In this document: piece after piece, positions 56,056 to 64,000 of the stretch | How positions within the stretch are numbered: position 1 is the first letter of the stretch | Layout: each line of letters begins with the position of its first letter | Assembly: GCF_003201285.1 (NCBI RefSeq) | Contig: NZ_QICS01000007.1 | Coordinates: 62,001 to 126,000 of the forward strand | From: Lachnotalea glycerini | GTDB taxonomy: Bacteria; Bacillota; Clostridia; Lachnospirales; Lachnospiraceae | Length of the DNA: 64,000 nt | Direction: 5' to 3' | Position numbers and translations under genes: made by a program | Notes under the pieces: generated by a model | Told to the model about the DNA's origin: nothing | Seen by the model: only the letters and a program-made list of their open reading frames with translations | The model's database searches: none

Positions 56056-56987
56056 AATTCCTGCTCTTGAAACAAACGAGAAACTGCATCTTCATAGTCA
56101 CTTAGTTTTTGTGATTTCTTAATCTTTTTGGTGTACTTTTCGTTGTCTGTAAATATAGTAATCATATAAAACCATAATTCTTTCATCTTGAATAAAACAT
56201 TCCTATCACCAGATAAAATCTCCTGATAATCGAAATATATTTTATCATGAAATTGCTTTAATACATTTTTATCCAATCTGTTATTGGCGGTTATTTCATG
56301 TACTAAAGCCGGATTAGCTAATAATCCTCTTCCAATCATAATGGTGTCTAAATTATGAAATCTTTGTTGTAAATCACAATAATCCTTCACCTTACAAATA
56401 TCTCCATTATAGCAAACAGGATTCGTACTATTGTTTAAGGCATATTCAAAAATGGCAAGGTTTGGCTTATTTTGATAGAAATCTTGTTGTAATCTGGGAT
56501 GAATAATCAATTCTTTAATAGGATATTTATTATATATATCTAATAGCTCATAAAATTCCTCTTCATTTTCTATTCCAATTCTGGTTTTTATTGATATTTC
56601 TGAAATGAAGCTTGTAAAGATTTCTTCTAAAAACTCATCCAGCTCCTTTGTCTTTTCCAAGAAACCAGAACCACGATTTTTAGTGACAACCGTTTTCGAA
56701 GGACATCCTAAGTTTAGATTGATTTCCTTATAACCTAACGCTTTCAATTTCTTTGAGGTATGAATAAAATCTTTCGCACGATTCGTTAAAATTTGTGGAA
56801 CGACACTGATCCCTTCATTATGCTCTGGTAAAAGATCATTTAGCTCACGAGCCTTAAAGCTTTCGCTTTGATTCGCCTGAATAAATGGTGCGAAATACTT
56901 ATTAATTTTTGAGTTGAAAAATGTATTATGGGCATTTCGATAAATGTATCCAGTCAGCCCCTCCATAGGTGCAAAGTAAAAGTTCAT
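56028..56987 (-). CDS. tRNA-dihydrouridine synthase family protein
   Basis: A 319-aa FMN-dependent enzyme: APMEGLTGYIYR at the N-terminus, INLNLGCPSK (about 92-101, catalytic Cys in GCP), KTRIG, ELIIHPR and YNGDI, then IGRGLLANP. These are the Dus/FMN barrel blocks. The divergence from DusB (no NRxxxHFFR block seen) suggests the DusC-like or clostridial branch, so the position modified is unknown. AAGGAG lies before the ATG. Single gene. Confidence 0.9.
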   Translation of the reverse strand: MNFYFAPMEGLTGYIYRNAHNTFFNSKINKYFAPFIQANQSESFKARELNDLLPEHNEGISVVPQILTNRAKDFIHTSKKLKALGYKEINLNLGCPSKTVVTKNRGSGFLEKTKELDEFLEEIFTSFISEISIKTRIGIENEEEFYELLDIYNKYPIKELIIHPRLQQDFYQNKPNLAIFEYALNNSTNPVCYNGDICKVKDYCDLQQRFHNLDTIMIGRGLLANPALVHEITANNRLDKNVLKQFHDKIYFDYQEILSGDRNVLFKMKELWFYMITIFTDNEKYTKKIKKSQKLSDYEDAVSRLFQEQELKNEWVSKD

Positions 56988-57072
56988 TGCTTTTTCTCCT
57001 TAATTTAAGTAATTCAAATTATAACACTTCTTTTTTGTGAATACTAATAAAAGTTACTATATAAGCTAAAAC

Positions 57073-57121
57073 AAAACAGTTGTTGACATATGCTCTTAAC
57101 TGTTTTATCATATTATATGAT
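57073..57121 (+). promoter_or_regulatory. Promoter of nifX-like gene with two dyads
   Basis: TTGACA (57083-57088), 17-bp spacer, TATCAT (57106-57111). One inverted repeat, AAAACAGTT (57073-57081) with AACTGTTTT (57098-57106), brackets the -35. A second, ATCATAT-T-ATATGAT (57107-57121), covers the -10. Both are good operator candidates; the neighbouring DUF134 protein is the obvious but unproven ligand. Confidence 0.6.
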
Positions 57122-57179
57122 AATCAAATATATTTTGATGCTACATAAATATAACTAACAAGTAAAAGGAGAATAGAAC

Positions 57180-57536
57180 ATGAAAATTGCTTTACCTACA
57201 CATCAGGATTTGATCGACAGTCATTTTGGACACTGTGAATACTTTACTGTATTTACAACAGAGGGAAGAGAGATAGCTGACCAGCAAATTGTCGACTCTC
57301 CAGAGGGCTGCGGCTGCAAATCTAATATTGCACAGACCCTAGCTTCAATGGGTGTTACAGTAATGTTAGCTGGTAATATGGGAGATGGTGCAGTAAATGT
57401 GCTAAATAGCTGCGGTATCGAAGTTGTACGCGGTTGTTCCGGAAATGTTAAGGAAGTTGCCCTTGCTTGGCTTGCTGGTTCTGTTACTGATTCAGGCGAC
57501 TCTTGTCATGAACATGAGCACGGCTGCGAGCATTAA
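57180..57536 (+). CDS. NifX/NifB-family Fe-Mo cofactor-binding-like protein
   Basis: A 118-aa protein of the dinitrogenase iron-molybdenum cofactor biosynthesis family (PF02579): MKIALPTHQ, DSHFGHCEYFTVF, ADQQIVDSPEGCGCKSN, VMLAGNMGDGAVNVL and CGIEVVRGCSGNVKEV. The C-terminus is His/Cys-rich (CHEHEHGCEH). No nitrogenase genes are present, so it probably handles an Fe-S or metal cluster in another setting, as commonly seen in anaerobes. SD AAAAGGAG. Convergent with DUF134. Confidence 0.9.
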   Translation: MKIALPTHQDLIDSHFGHCEYFTVFTTEGREIADQQIVDSPEGCGCKSNIAQTLASMGVTVMLAGNMGDGAVNVLNSCGIEVVRGCSGNVKEVALAWLAGSVTDSGDSCHEHEHGCEH

Positions 57537-57567
57537 ATTTTTGACAATTATCACCAATAATGGGTAT

Positions 57568-57619
57568 CTGTGTGTAAAGTACCTTTCCCCTAACGAGTGA
57601 TGGGGTACTTTACACACAG
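57568..57619. other. Long perfect hairpin between nifX-like and DUF134 genes
   Basis: CTGTGTGTAAAGTACC (57568-57583) and its exact complement GGTACTTTACACACAG (57604-57619) form a 16-bp stem with a 20-base loop. Neither side has a T-tract, so this is not a standard intrinsic terminator; it may still stop or protect both convergent mRNAs. Confidence 0.7.
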
Positions 57620-57654
57620 AAAACACTATGAAACACTTTATTATTTCGCCTTAT

Positions 57655-58131
57655 TTAGAAATCACTATTATCATACCGCCAACAATTCTTTCTGCAGAAT
57701 TTTCCTTTACAATTTTCTTTACATAAAACCTTATCCGATCCGCATTCTGGACATATATATTGACCATTTTTTATTACTTCCAAATTTTCATAGCTTTCTT
57801 TCCACTCTTTACCACAGCTCATGCAGTGAATTGGACATATATTACGTGTAAAATTACCGCCTTCGATATGAACCATTTTCCCATTTATAAGACAATCTGC
57901 AATTTTTTCTCTAGCTGACAATAATATCCTTTGAAAAGTCGGTCTTGATACTTCCATGCGCTGTGCACAATCCGTTTGTTCAAGACCTTCTAAATCCTTT
58001 AAACGTATTGCCTCCAATTCCTCTAGTTTGAGTATATTCTCCGGTAATTCTGCTATTTCCTTTTCAGACGGTATAAAATAAGGTATTGCTGGTATATAAT
58101 CAATTTTTCTCAATTTTGTTGGTCTTGCCAT
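57655..58131 (-). CDS. DUF134 family HTH/zinc-binding protein
   Basis: A 158-aa protein: ARPTKLRKI opening, a sigma-70-region-4-like helix-turn-helix (LEELEAIRLKDLEGLEQTDC, then VSRPTFQRILLSAREKIADC; about 35-80), and C-terminal Cys-rich clusters (CPIHCMSCG, CPECG, CKENCKGKFCRKNC). This is DUF134, usually found beside NifX-like proteins as here. I infer a redox- or metal-sensing regulator of the nifX-like gene. SD GAGGAG. Confidence 0.9.
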   Translation of the reverse strand: MARPTKLRKIDYIPAIPYFIPSEKEIAELPENILKLEELEAIRLKDLEGLEQTDCAQRMEVSRPTFQRILLSAREKIADCLINGKMVHIEGGNFTRNICPIHCMSCGKEWKESYENLEVIKNGQYICPECGSDKVLCKENCKGKFCRKNCWRYDNSDF

Positions 58132-58146
58132 ATTTACTCCTCATCT

Positions 58147-58174
58147 ATTGTATCATATTGAAAGCTTGACTCAA
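58147..58174 (-). promoter_or_regulatory. Promoter of DUF134 gene
   Basis: TTGAGT (58174-58169) and TACAAT (58152-58147), 16-bp spacer on the minus strand. TTGTATGATTGA and TCAATATGATACAA around it form an imperfect dyad. Confidence 0.6.
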
Positions 58175-58292
58175 TCATACAATTTATCCCTATCTTCTTT
58201 AATTTAACATTTGATAATTATATATCATTTTAACGAGTTTCCTCAGCTTTTGCAATATCTTTATTTTATTATTGATTTTATTTCCACCTAAT

Positions 58293-58323
58293 AAGGGTAA
58301 TGTCTCCAATCAACATTACCCTT
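58293..58323. terminator. Terminator of the chemoreceptor gene
   Basis: AAGGGTAATGT pairs perfectly with ACATTACCCTT (11 bp); TTATT follows on the minus strand and TTATTT on the plus. It is 29 bp after the chemoreceptor stop. Confidence 0.75.
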
Positions 58324-58351
58324 TTATTTACGCTTATTTTATTATTATGTT

Positions 58352-59398
58352 CTAATTATCACTTGCCATTGTATACAATTCATTGGTCAATGCTAATACC
58401 TCTTCCACGCTTGCCGTTGTTTCCTCAATACCAGCTGACTGCTGCTCTGCATTTTCCATTGTTGAGTTAGAAATATCCAGAGTCTTATTAACAGAGTTTT
58501 GAATTTCTCTTGTTAGGTTCACTATGTCCATAGCAGTTTCCTTAGAATTTTGTGAAAGATTTCTAATCTCTGTAGCAACAACTGAAAAACCTCTGCCATG
58601 CTCTCCTGCTCTTGCTGCCTCTATCGCTGCATTCAATCCAAGCATTTTTGTTTGATCAGCTATGTTTTTAATTGATTCTAATATTGTATTAATCTGATTG
58701 GATCTTTCACTTACATTTTGAATTTCCTTATTCAGTAAAATCTGATTTTCATTCACACTTACAGAGGATGCTGCAAGCTCTTGCATCGTTGCGGAAATCT
58801 GAGTAAAGCTTTCTAATAAATCTGAGCTCATATTTTTCAATTTCATCTTTTGATAACCAATTTGTGATAATGAATTTGCAATTAGAAATAAAACTTCAGC
58901 AGCTGACTTAAGCTTTGCTTCTGTCGTTATCTGCACTTCTTTAGCCGCTTCAAAATATTGCTCTTCATCAACTCCTATTTCTCTTGCTGTTTTTTTAAAT
59001 TCATCTGATTTTGGCTGAGATGTCAGAATCTGCCCTCCTAAAATCGTACCAATTTGTACTCCATTTATCATAATTGGAGCTGCAAAATCAATCAAACCAG
59101 CGTGACATTTGTAAATGTAAGGCTTTCCTGCTTTCGCTGCCTCTTCTCCTCCTCTTTTATGAGAAACTGCACATCTGTCATCACCAATTTTAGTAGAATG
59201 AATAAATTTATCACAAATTTTTGTATAGGAACTTGGCTTGGTTAGTGGATTGCCGTCCATATCAACAGCTACACTGGCTATCCCCATACTTTCTGCGAAA
59301 TTATCTAAAAATTTCTGTAATGTATTAAGGTCAATTACATCCATCACCTTGACATTTGATAAATCATCGTTATTCTTACTTTCTGTTCTGCTATTCAT
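58352..59398 (-). CDS. Soluble chemoreceptor with PocR domain
   Basis: A 348-aa methyl-accepting-type protein with no membrane segment. N-terminal PocR ligand domain (about 20-170: [50 protein letters not shown], with Cys residues). The signalling half is short, with the hairpin tip [22 protein letters not shown] (split; about 270-290), and ends after the adaptation helix at LYTMASDN. PocR domains bind small diols or hydrocarbon derivatives. It should be a cytoplasmic sensor; no other chemotaxis genes are in the window. GGAGG lies 8 bases before the ATG. Confidence 0.9.
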   Translation of the reverse strand: MNSRTESKNNDDLSNVKVMDVIDLNTLQKFLDNFAESMGIASVAVDMDGNPLTKPSSYTKICDKFIHSTKIGDDRCAVSHKRGGEEAAKAGKPYIYKCHAGLIDFAAPIMINGVQIGTILGGQILTSQPKSDEFKKTAREIGVDEEQYFEAAKEVQITTEAKLKSAAEVLFLIANSLSQIGYQKMKLKNMSSDLLESFTQISATMQELAASSVSVNENQILLNKEIQNVSERSNQINTILESIKNIADQTKMLGLNAAIEAARAGEHGRGFSVVATEIRNLSQNSKETAMDIVNLTREIQNSVNKTLDISNSTMENAEQQSAGIEETTASVEEVLALTNELYTMASDN

Positions 59399-59579
59399 TT
59401 TGAATCCTCCAACTTTCGTATAATAAAGCTAAATCTATATTTCTTTCTGTAAATCTTTATAAATTCAGCTAAGCTTTAATACTAAAATAGTAGCACAAAA
59501 ATCTTTTGTTTTTATTAAAAAAATATTAAATAACTTATAAGAAATTACGTGATTTTCCTATTAAACAAGTATGTTTTTC

Positions 59580-60026
59580 CTATTTATAATCCTTACCTAT
59601 CCCCCAATTTTCAAGCTGATCATAATCTGTATTTGGCGCTTCGAAATTTACAATGATTGGCGCATTATCAAGTTCAGGATGTGCCGCAAATAATTCTCTA
59701 TCACCATATCTTATTGCTTCTAATGCTAGTGGCAGTTCACGGCGAAAAACTTCATTTCGCACAGATGTTATGATAGGATTATATTCTCCTCCAACCAAAA
59801 CTGATACAAACAATATTGTCTCCTCCTTATTTGTTCTCCATTCAGCAAGTACTTCATCCCTCATGCTTGTAATTTTTTCATATGCATATTCCAGTCCTAT
59901 TGATAAGTACAACTCGGCTGTCTGATCGGAATGAGTCACAGTATACTTACGTCCTATAATAGGCTCAGTCTTTGTAACATCTGGGGAAAATTCTACAGTC
60001 AGCTTTTTAGGATCCAGTCTTTCCAT
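59580..60026 (-). CDS. Stay-Green (SGR) family protein
   Basis: A 148-aa protein whose opening LDPKKLTVEFSPDVT, RKYTVTHSDQTAELYLSIG (about 26-44) and RDEVLAEW (about 56-63) are the blocks of the Stay-Green/chlorophyll Mg-dechelatase family (PF12638), here in its short bacterial form. His32 and Asp34 of THSD are in place; these positions are needed for activity in a characterised bacterial SGR as I recall. The physiological substrate in a non-photosynthetic anaerobe is unknown. AGAGGT precedes the ATG. It stands alone. Confidence 0.82.
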   Translation of the reverse strand: MERLDPKKLTVEFSPDVTKTEPIIGRKYTVTHSDQTAELYLSIGLEYAYEKITSMRDEVLAEWRTNKEETILFVSVLVGGEYNPIITSVRNEVFRRELPLALEAIRYGDRELFAAHPELDNAPIIVNFEAPNTDYDQLENWGIGKDYK

Positions 60027-60091
60027 ATATAAACCTCTATAAACATGTTTTAATATTTGTCTTTATAATATATGCAGACTTTTTCTATTTG

Positions 60092-60254
60092 CTTCATACT
60101 TTTATACGTTAGCTTCCTAATTCCTCACTCATGAGAGACTTGACCGCTTTGCCGCGTCGAATGCTGTTATGCAGTGACATTTTTCACTTGCATTCGTGCG
60201 CATCCTGTGGAGTATTTAAATGTAATAGGACGCAATTTCCCTATTACATAAAAA
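60092..60254. repeat. Dispersed intergenic repeat, copy E
   Basis: Blocks in order: CATACTTTTATACGTTAGC, CTTGACCGCTTTGCCGCG, TTATGCAGTGACA, CACTTGCATTCGTGCGCATC, then ATGTAATAGGACGCAATTTC with the pairing end CTATTACATAAAAA. The left part matches copy C and the right end matches copy A, so it links the two types of copy. It fills most of the gap between the SGR and symporter genes. Confidence 0.8.
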
Positions 60255-60278
60255 GAGCTTGCAATTAGCTGCAAACTC
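60250..60278 (-). terminator. Terminator of the Na+/alanine symporter gene
   Basis: On the minus strand GAGTTTGCA pairs with TGCAAGCTC (one mismatch) and is followed by TTTTTATG. It is 28 bp after the symporter stop. Confidence 0.75.
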
Positions 60279-60305
60279 CACTTGAACATCCAATACATTC
60301 TATTC

Positions 60306-61682
60306 TTATTTTGTACTGTCTAAAATAGCTTTCTCATTCAATGTTTCAAAAAAGCTCTTAGTTTCAGAAATAATAATCTTTCGAAGCCCCAATATTCCAA
60401 TCAGATTTGGAATTGCCATCAAAGCATTTACAATATCAGCAACAATCCAAACTAGTTCTAACTTTAAGTATGGTCCAACTGCCACAAGAAAAATAAATAT
60501 ATATCGATATATTTTAATTCCCTTTATGCCAAATAAATATTCGGTACAACGCTCACCATAATAATTCCATCCAATTATTGTTGTGAATGCAAAGAAAATT
60601 AGGCCTACCGTAACAATAACTTTTCCAAGGTTAGCACCCGGAAGTGCTGTAGAAAAGGCATAATTTGTTATTTCTGCTCCTTCCATATTCATACTCCATG
60701 CATTAGTTAAAATAATAACCAGACCAGTCATTGTGCAGACTACTATTGTATCAATAAAGGTCCCTGTCATTGAAATAAGACCCTGGCGCACACAGGAATT
60801 TGTTTTGGCGGCTGCCGCTGCAATTGGTGCACTTCCAAGTCCTGATTCATTAGAAAACACACCTCTAGCAATTCCGCTCTGAATTGCTTGCTTGATTGTT
60901 GCTCCTAAAAAACCTCCCGTAGCTGCCACAGGTGTAAAAGCACTTTTTATTACAATTCCGATTATATTAGGTAATATATGAATGTTTAGAATTAAAATTA
61001 CAACAGAACCTAAAATATAAAGCATTGCCATAAATGGTACAACAATTTCTGCTACTCTAGATATTGATTTAATCCCATTTACCGTTACCAAGGCAACCAA
61101 TACGGTAATGATTGTGCCGGAAACTACTACTGGTATCTGAAAAGCAACCTGCGTCGATTGTGTAATTGAATTAATTTGAGCAAACGTACCAATACCAAAA
61201 AAGGCTACTCCAATTCCAAACAATGCAAACAGTTTAGCCAGCCATTTATTTCCTAATCCCTTTTCAATATAGTACATGGGTCCACCAGACATTTGGCCAT
61301 TGTCATCAACTACTCTATATTTTACGGCAAGCAAACCCTCAGAATATTTTGTAGCCATTCCGAAAAAGGCTGCCATCCACATCCAAAATAAAGCACCCGG
61401 TCCGCCAACTTTAAGTGCAGTAGCAACGCCTACAATATTTCCAGTCCCTATCGTTGCCGCCAATGCTGTACAAAGCGCCGCGAAGCTACTAACGTCACCC
61501 TTTGCTTTTTCACTATCCTCTTCCTTGGAAAATAAATATTTAAAGGCCATTGGTAATTTGAAAATCTGTATGAGTCCTAAGCGCACGGTAAGATAAACTC
61601 CTGTACCTACTAATAAGATTAATAGAGGCGCTCCCCATATCAAAGAGTCAATTTTGTTAAAAATATTAATTAGTTGATCCAT
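60306..61682 (-). CDS. Na+/alanine (glycine) symporter, AGCS family
   Basis: A 458-aa membrane protein with about eleven helices that imports alanine or glycine with sodium. Seen: the family signature GPGALFWMWMAAFFGMATKY (about 92-111), GTGNIVGVATAL, GGPMYYIEKGLG, FSNESGLGSAPIAAAAA and NYYGERC. The start is ATG 61682 (MDQLINIFNK) with GGAGGG just before; the frame to 61742 would contain the SD. No glycine riboswitch or T-box was recognised upstream. Single gene. Confidence 0.94.
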   Translation of the reverse strand: MDQLINIFNKIDSLIWGAPLLILLVGTGVYLTVRLGLIQIFKLPMAFKYLFSKEEDSEKAKGDVSSFAALCTALAATIGTGNIVGVATALKVGGPGALFWMWMAAFFGMATKYSEGLLAVKYRVVDDNGQMSGGPMYYIEKGLGNKWLAKLFALFGIGVAFFGIGTFAQINSITQSTQVAFQIPVVVSGTIITVLVALVTVNGIKSISRVAEIVVPFMAMLYILGSVVILILNIHILPNIIGIVIKSAFTPVAATGGFLGATIKQAIQSGIARGVFSNESGLGSAPIAAAAAKTNSCVRQGLISMTGTFIDTIVVCTMTGLVIILTNAWSMNMEGAEITNYAFSTALPGANLGKVIVTVGLIFFAFTTIIGWNYYGERCTEYLFGIKGIKIYRYIFIFLVAVGPYLKLELVWIVADIVNALMAIPNLIGILGLRKIIISETKSFFETLNEKAILDSTK

Positions 61683-61870
61683 CTGTCCCTCCAGTAAATT
61701 GTAAAGAATTATAATTATTCTCTTTTTCTCATAAATTTGCATATACTTTACTATAATAATATATTTTTTGCACGATTACAACAAATCTTTCATTCTTTTT
61801 GCAATCCTATTGAGAATCAAGCTGCTGAAAATTGAATAACAAGTACCCATTCAGGCATGTAATGCCTTTA

Positions 61871-61917
61871 TATTCTATAGATGTTGAACAACAAGTTATT
61901 TTCTATGAATGTACAAA
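61871..61917. repeat. Possible degenerate copy F of the dispersed repeat
   Basis: AACAACAAGTTATTTTCTATGAAT resembles the right end of copies B-D (ACAACAAGGTCTTTCCTATGAAA, about three-quarters matched by eye; both strings shown are partial matches), preceded by ATTCTATAG as a weak inverted arm. It too abuts a terminator. The similarity is low enough that chance is possible. Confidence 0.35.
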
Positions 61918-61946
61918 ACAGCTTGCATGATAATCCATGCAAGCTG
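61915..61946 (-). terminator. Terminator of the pectate lyase gene
   Basis: CAGCTTGCATG pairs perfectly with CATGCAAGCTG (11 bp); TTTTG follows on the minus strand, 50 bp after the stop. Confidence 0.85.
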
Positions 61947-61996
61947 CTGCCTCATTTATCTTTTATATTCATTTTACTCTACATTTCTAATTTAAG

Positions 61997-63679
61997 TTAT
62001 TTACCGCCAATTGATACTAATTGAGAGGTATAGCTTGCAATCTTAGCCATCAGCGCTGCATTTACATCAGAAGATTCATCATCTACTGCATTATTAAACT
62101 GCCAAGTGAAATCACCCTGATTCATTCTGCCTGCACTTGCTGTAACAATGGCAGCTACATTATTTACGCTATCAATATCACTTTGGCTGACACCTAAATC
62201 CTTATTTGTATCAAAATTATTATAAACTGTACTTCCTGCTATTGTCTTGTATGAGCTTGGAACAGTTTCGCTTCTAGACACCGCAAGGTAGGCATCGAAA
62301 GAAGTTGCATTTGCAATTGTGGTACCTGCATCTGAATTTGCATAAATTAAGCTTTTTGCACCTTCAATTTTATTATTAAAAGCCTTAATCATACCACCGT
62401 TTTCTTTCGAGAATGTACCTGTACCAAACGTATCAGTACCTTGAAGGGAGCTCATCATAGGATATTTACAATTTCTAAAATAATTAGCTTCCACAAAAGC
62501 AGAACTTCCCTTTGTTGTGCCTACACCATATTTCGCATTACCATCAAAATAATTATTGTAAATATGTACAGAAGCAACTCGAATACGTGGATGGCGTGAA
62601 TCAGAATGGTCATACCAGTTATGATGATAGGTGACAAAAAATTCTGTTGAATCACTCATTCCACAAAGAGAGCATTTTCCCGAATCCCAAAAATGATTAT
62701 AAGATAATGATACATAAGTGGATGCTCCTTTTACGTCAGCCGAACCATCTCCCTTTACCTGATCGGCATCGGAACCCTTTTGACCATAGAAAATATCATT
62801 ATTATGAACCCAAATATTGCAATTATCTGTATCTAACGAAATTCCGTCATCAGGGAAATACATTACACCTATATTTCTTATTTCGACATTACCGCTGTTT
62901 CTGATCAAAAATCCCCAGCCATAAGCGGTTGCATCTTCACCGATGCCTTCAATTGTCATATTCATTTCCTTATAGGATGATTTTCCCTTTACCTGAAGAT
63001 ATCCGTTGCTGTTTAACTGACCGCTCATATTACTGTCAGTAACCTTACCGATAAAACGAATCGCAAGCGGGGTTGTGTCATAACCCTTTTGTCTTAAGGT
63101 CAAAATTTGTCCAATTCCAACAGCCGTTTGCACTTTTCCCTTACTGTTTATAATAACATCAAGAGTGACACTTTTAGCTGTATCTGGTGTTACATAAATT
63201 ACTTTTGCATTACTTCTTAATGTTCCATCATCATTATAAGCACCAGAACCGGTCTTATAGGTGGAATCTTGTGCAAAAGCAAATCCACTTCTGTCATTTT
63301 CACTAACAGTAATCTTATTTGATACTGCACAGACTGTGGAACCATTAGAAAACAAGCATTCCACTTTCATTACATAAGTACCTGCAGCCAAGCCGACTGC
63401 ATCGGCTCTTTGGTAAGATGGATATTTTCTGATTAATTCATTATCAATCTGAACATATGCTGAATCTGCTGAATTTGCCGGCTTTACATATACATTGTAT
63501 CCTACTGAATTGTTCACATCAGTCCATTCAACGTATGCACTTTCAAACCAGCCACCGCAATTAGTAATAGAGATACCTGATGCATAACTTGTGGTATCAA
63601 TAAAGAACCCTATTATCATAGCAAATATCAAAGAACATATAATTATCTTACTACTTAATTTTGAAAAAATTTTAATCAT
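61997..63679 (-). CDS. Secreted pectate lyase, PL1 family
   Basis: A 560-aa protein with a signal peptide (hydrophobic core about 11-28). A region of about 100 residues (about 35-130, Ig/fibronectin-like) precedes the parallel beta-helix lyase: IRNIGVMYFPDDGISLDTDN and VWVHNNDIFYG (Ca-binding Asp region), CSLCGMSDSTEFFVTYHHN, and the catalytic SRHPRIR (Arg). PL1 enzymes cleave polygalacturonate with Ca2+. No dockerin, SLH or cell-anchor motif is visible, so it is likely released. SD GGGGGAAA. Fits growth on plant cell walls. Confidence 0.93.
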   Translation of the reverse strand: MIKIFSKLSSKIIICSLIFAMIIGFFIDTTSYASGISITNCGGWFESAYVEWTDVNNSVGYNVYVKPANSADSAYVQIDNELIRKYPSYQRADAVGLAAGTYVMKVECLFSNGSTVCAVSNKITVSENDRSGFAFAQDSTYKTGSGAYNDDGTLRSNAKVIYVTPDTAKSVTLDVIINSKGKVQTAVGIGQILTLRQKGYDTTPLAIRFIGKVTDSNMSGQLNSNGYLQVKGKSSYKEMNMTIEGIGEDATAYGWGFLIRNSGNVEIRNIGVMYFPDDGISLDTDNCNIWVHNNDIFYGQKGSDADQVKGDGSADVKGASTYVSLSYNHFWDSGKCSLCGMSDSTEFFVTYHHNWYDHSDSRHPRIRVASVHIYNNYFDGNAKYGVGTTKGSSAFVEANYFRNCKYPMMSSLQGTDTFGTGTFSKENGGMIKAFNNKIEGAKSLIYANSDAGTTIANATSFDAYLAVSRSETVPSSYKTIAGSTVYNNFDTNKDLGVSQSDIDSVNNVAAIVTASAGRMNQGDFTWQFNNAVDDESSDVNAALMAKIASYTSQLVSIGGK

Positions 63680-64000
63680 AAAATTATTTCCCCCTATCGT
63701 ATTTTGTTCTCATTCACAAGTAAAATATCTTATTACTTTGTTATGAATAAAGAATTATTGTCTTCGTGTTATCCCCTCGATATCTCAGACATATAATTCA
63801 CAAAACTACTATCGACTTTTTATTTCAGAATAATTTAAGATGTAAAATGAATATATAAATATAAGAAATAAAAGAGATTTAAATGAACCATTTTTAAATC
63901 ATAATAAACAAAAATGAATGAAATAAGTTTGTGACTGTTTTTATTAAAGCCCTTATTTACAATTTATCTTCTTTCTATAAAATCACCCCTCTTAGAACTA
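63680..64000. other. Upstream region of the pectate lyase gene
   Basis: A 321-bp A/T-rich stretch to the window end. It holds the lyase SD (GGGGGAAA) and probably its promoter and regulatory sites, but no hexamer pair, repeat or riboswitch fold was convincing, and no gene is visible. Confidence 0.5.

Noticed and set aside
61683-61900. Glycine riboswitch or T-box ahead of the AGCS symporter
   Set aside because: A small AGGCAT/ATGCCT hairpin is present but none of the conserved riboswitch or T-box core motifs.
63680-64000. Cyclic-di-GMP riboswitch ahead of the pectate lyase
   Set aside because: The region was read for GEMM core motifs on the minus strand and none could be placed.

Overview
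The window looks like chromosome from a low-GC, anaerobic, spore-forming or formerly spore-forming Firmicute, most likely a member of the Lachnospiraceae (Clostridium cluster XIVa). The pointers are an oxygen-sensitive class III ribonucleotide reductase, radical-SAM and biotin genes, DUF4364 and DUF4250 proteins typical of that family, strong AGGAGG ribosome sites, consensus sigma-A promoters, and plant-polysaccharide genes (secreted PL1 pectate lyase, GH2 beta-galactosidase, Leloir enzymes). No tRNA, rRNA, CRISPR array, phage or intact insertion sequence was seen. The strongest mobile-element-like signal is a family of short intergenic repeats.

Layout. 1-6.4 kb: the 3' part of a Csp-like subtilase that has lost its catalytic serine, nrdD fused to a thioredoxin domain behind a consensus promoter and two NrdR boxes, then hflX with a TPR lipoprotein gene. 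6.5-12 kb: galKT, and dapAB behind a lysine riboswitch. 12-18 kb: malic enzyme, a radical-SAM protein, DUF4364, rarA, a polysaccharide deacetylase, a 57-codon DUF4250 gene and an HD-GYP protein. 18-27 kb: clpB, a Zn/Cd efflux operon (ArsR regulator, free HMA protein, P-type ATPase), a secreted duplicated Ig-like protein, and an alcohol dehydrogenase with a MerR-type promoter. 26.7-34.4 kb: proteostasis block tig, clpP, clpX, lon, engB, ytvI. 34.6-41 kb: an M20 peptidase, a DJ-1/DUF975/lipoprotein operon, a MATE pump, an AraC regulator and a CYTH protein. 41-45 kb: an aminotransferase, an XRE regulator and the BirA-controlled bioB-bioY pair. 45-51.7 kb: an MBL-fold protein and a compact operon of esterase, DUF6320 membrane protein and HxxxDG acyltransferase with an aminotransferase upstream, then a small divergent HTH locus. 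51.8-64 kb: AraC regulator and lacZ, dus, a NifX-like protein with DUF134, a soluble PocR chemoreceptor, a Stay-Green homologue, a Na+/alanine symporter and a pectate lyase.

The two leading leads for undescribed biology are the acyltransferase-DUF6320-esterase operon, and a modular repeat family in which five clear copies (perhaps six) each lie directly against the T-tract of an intrinsic terminator in the same orientation. Further leads are the Ser-to-Gly subtilase, the NrdD-thioredoxin fusion and the Stay-Green homologue. All assignments come from reading motifs and sequence by eye; no database search was run.
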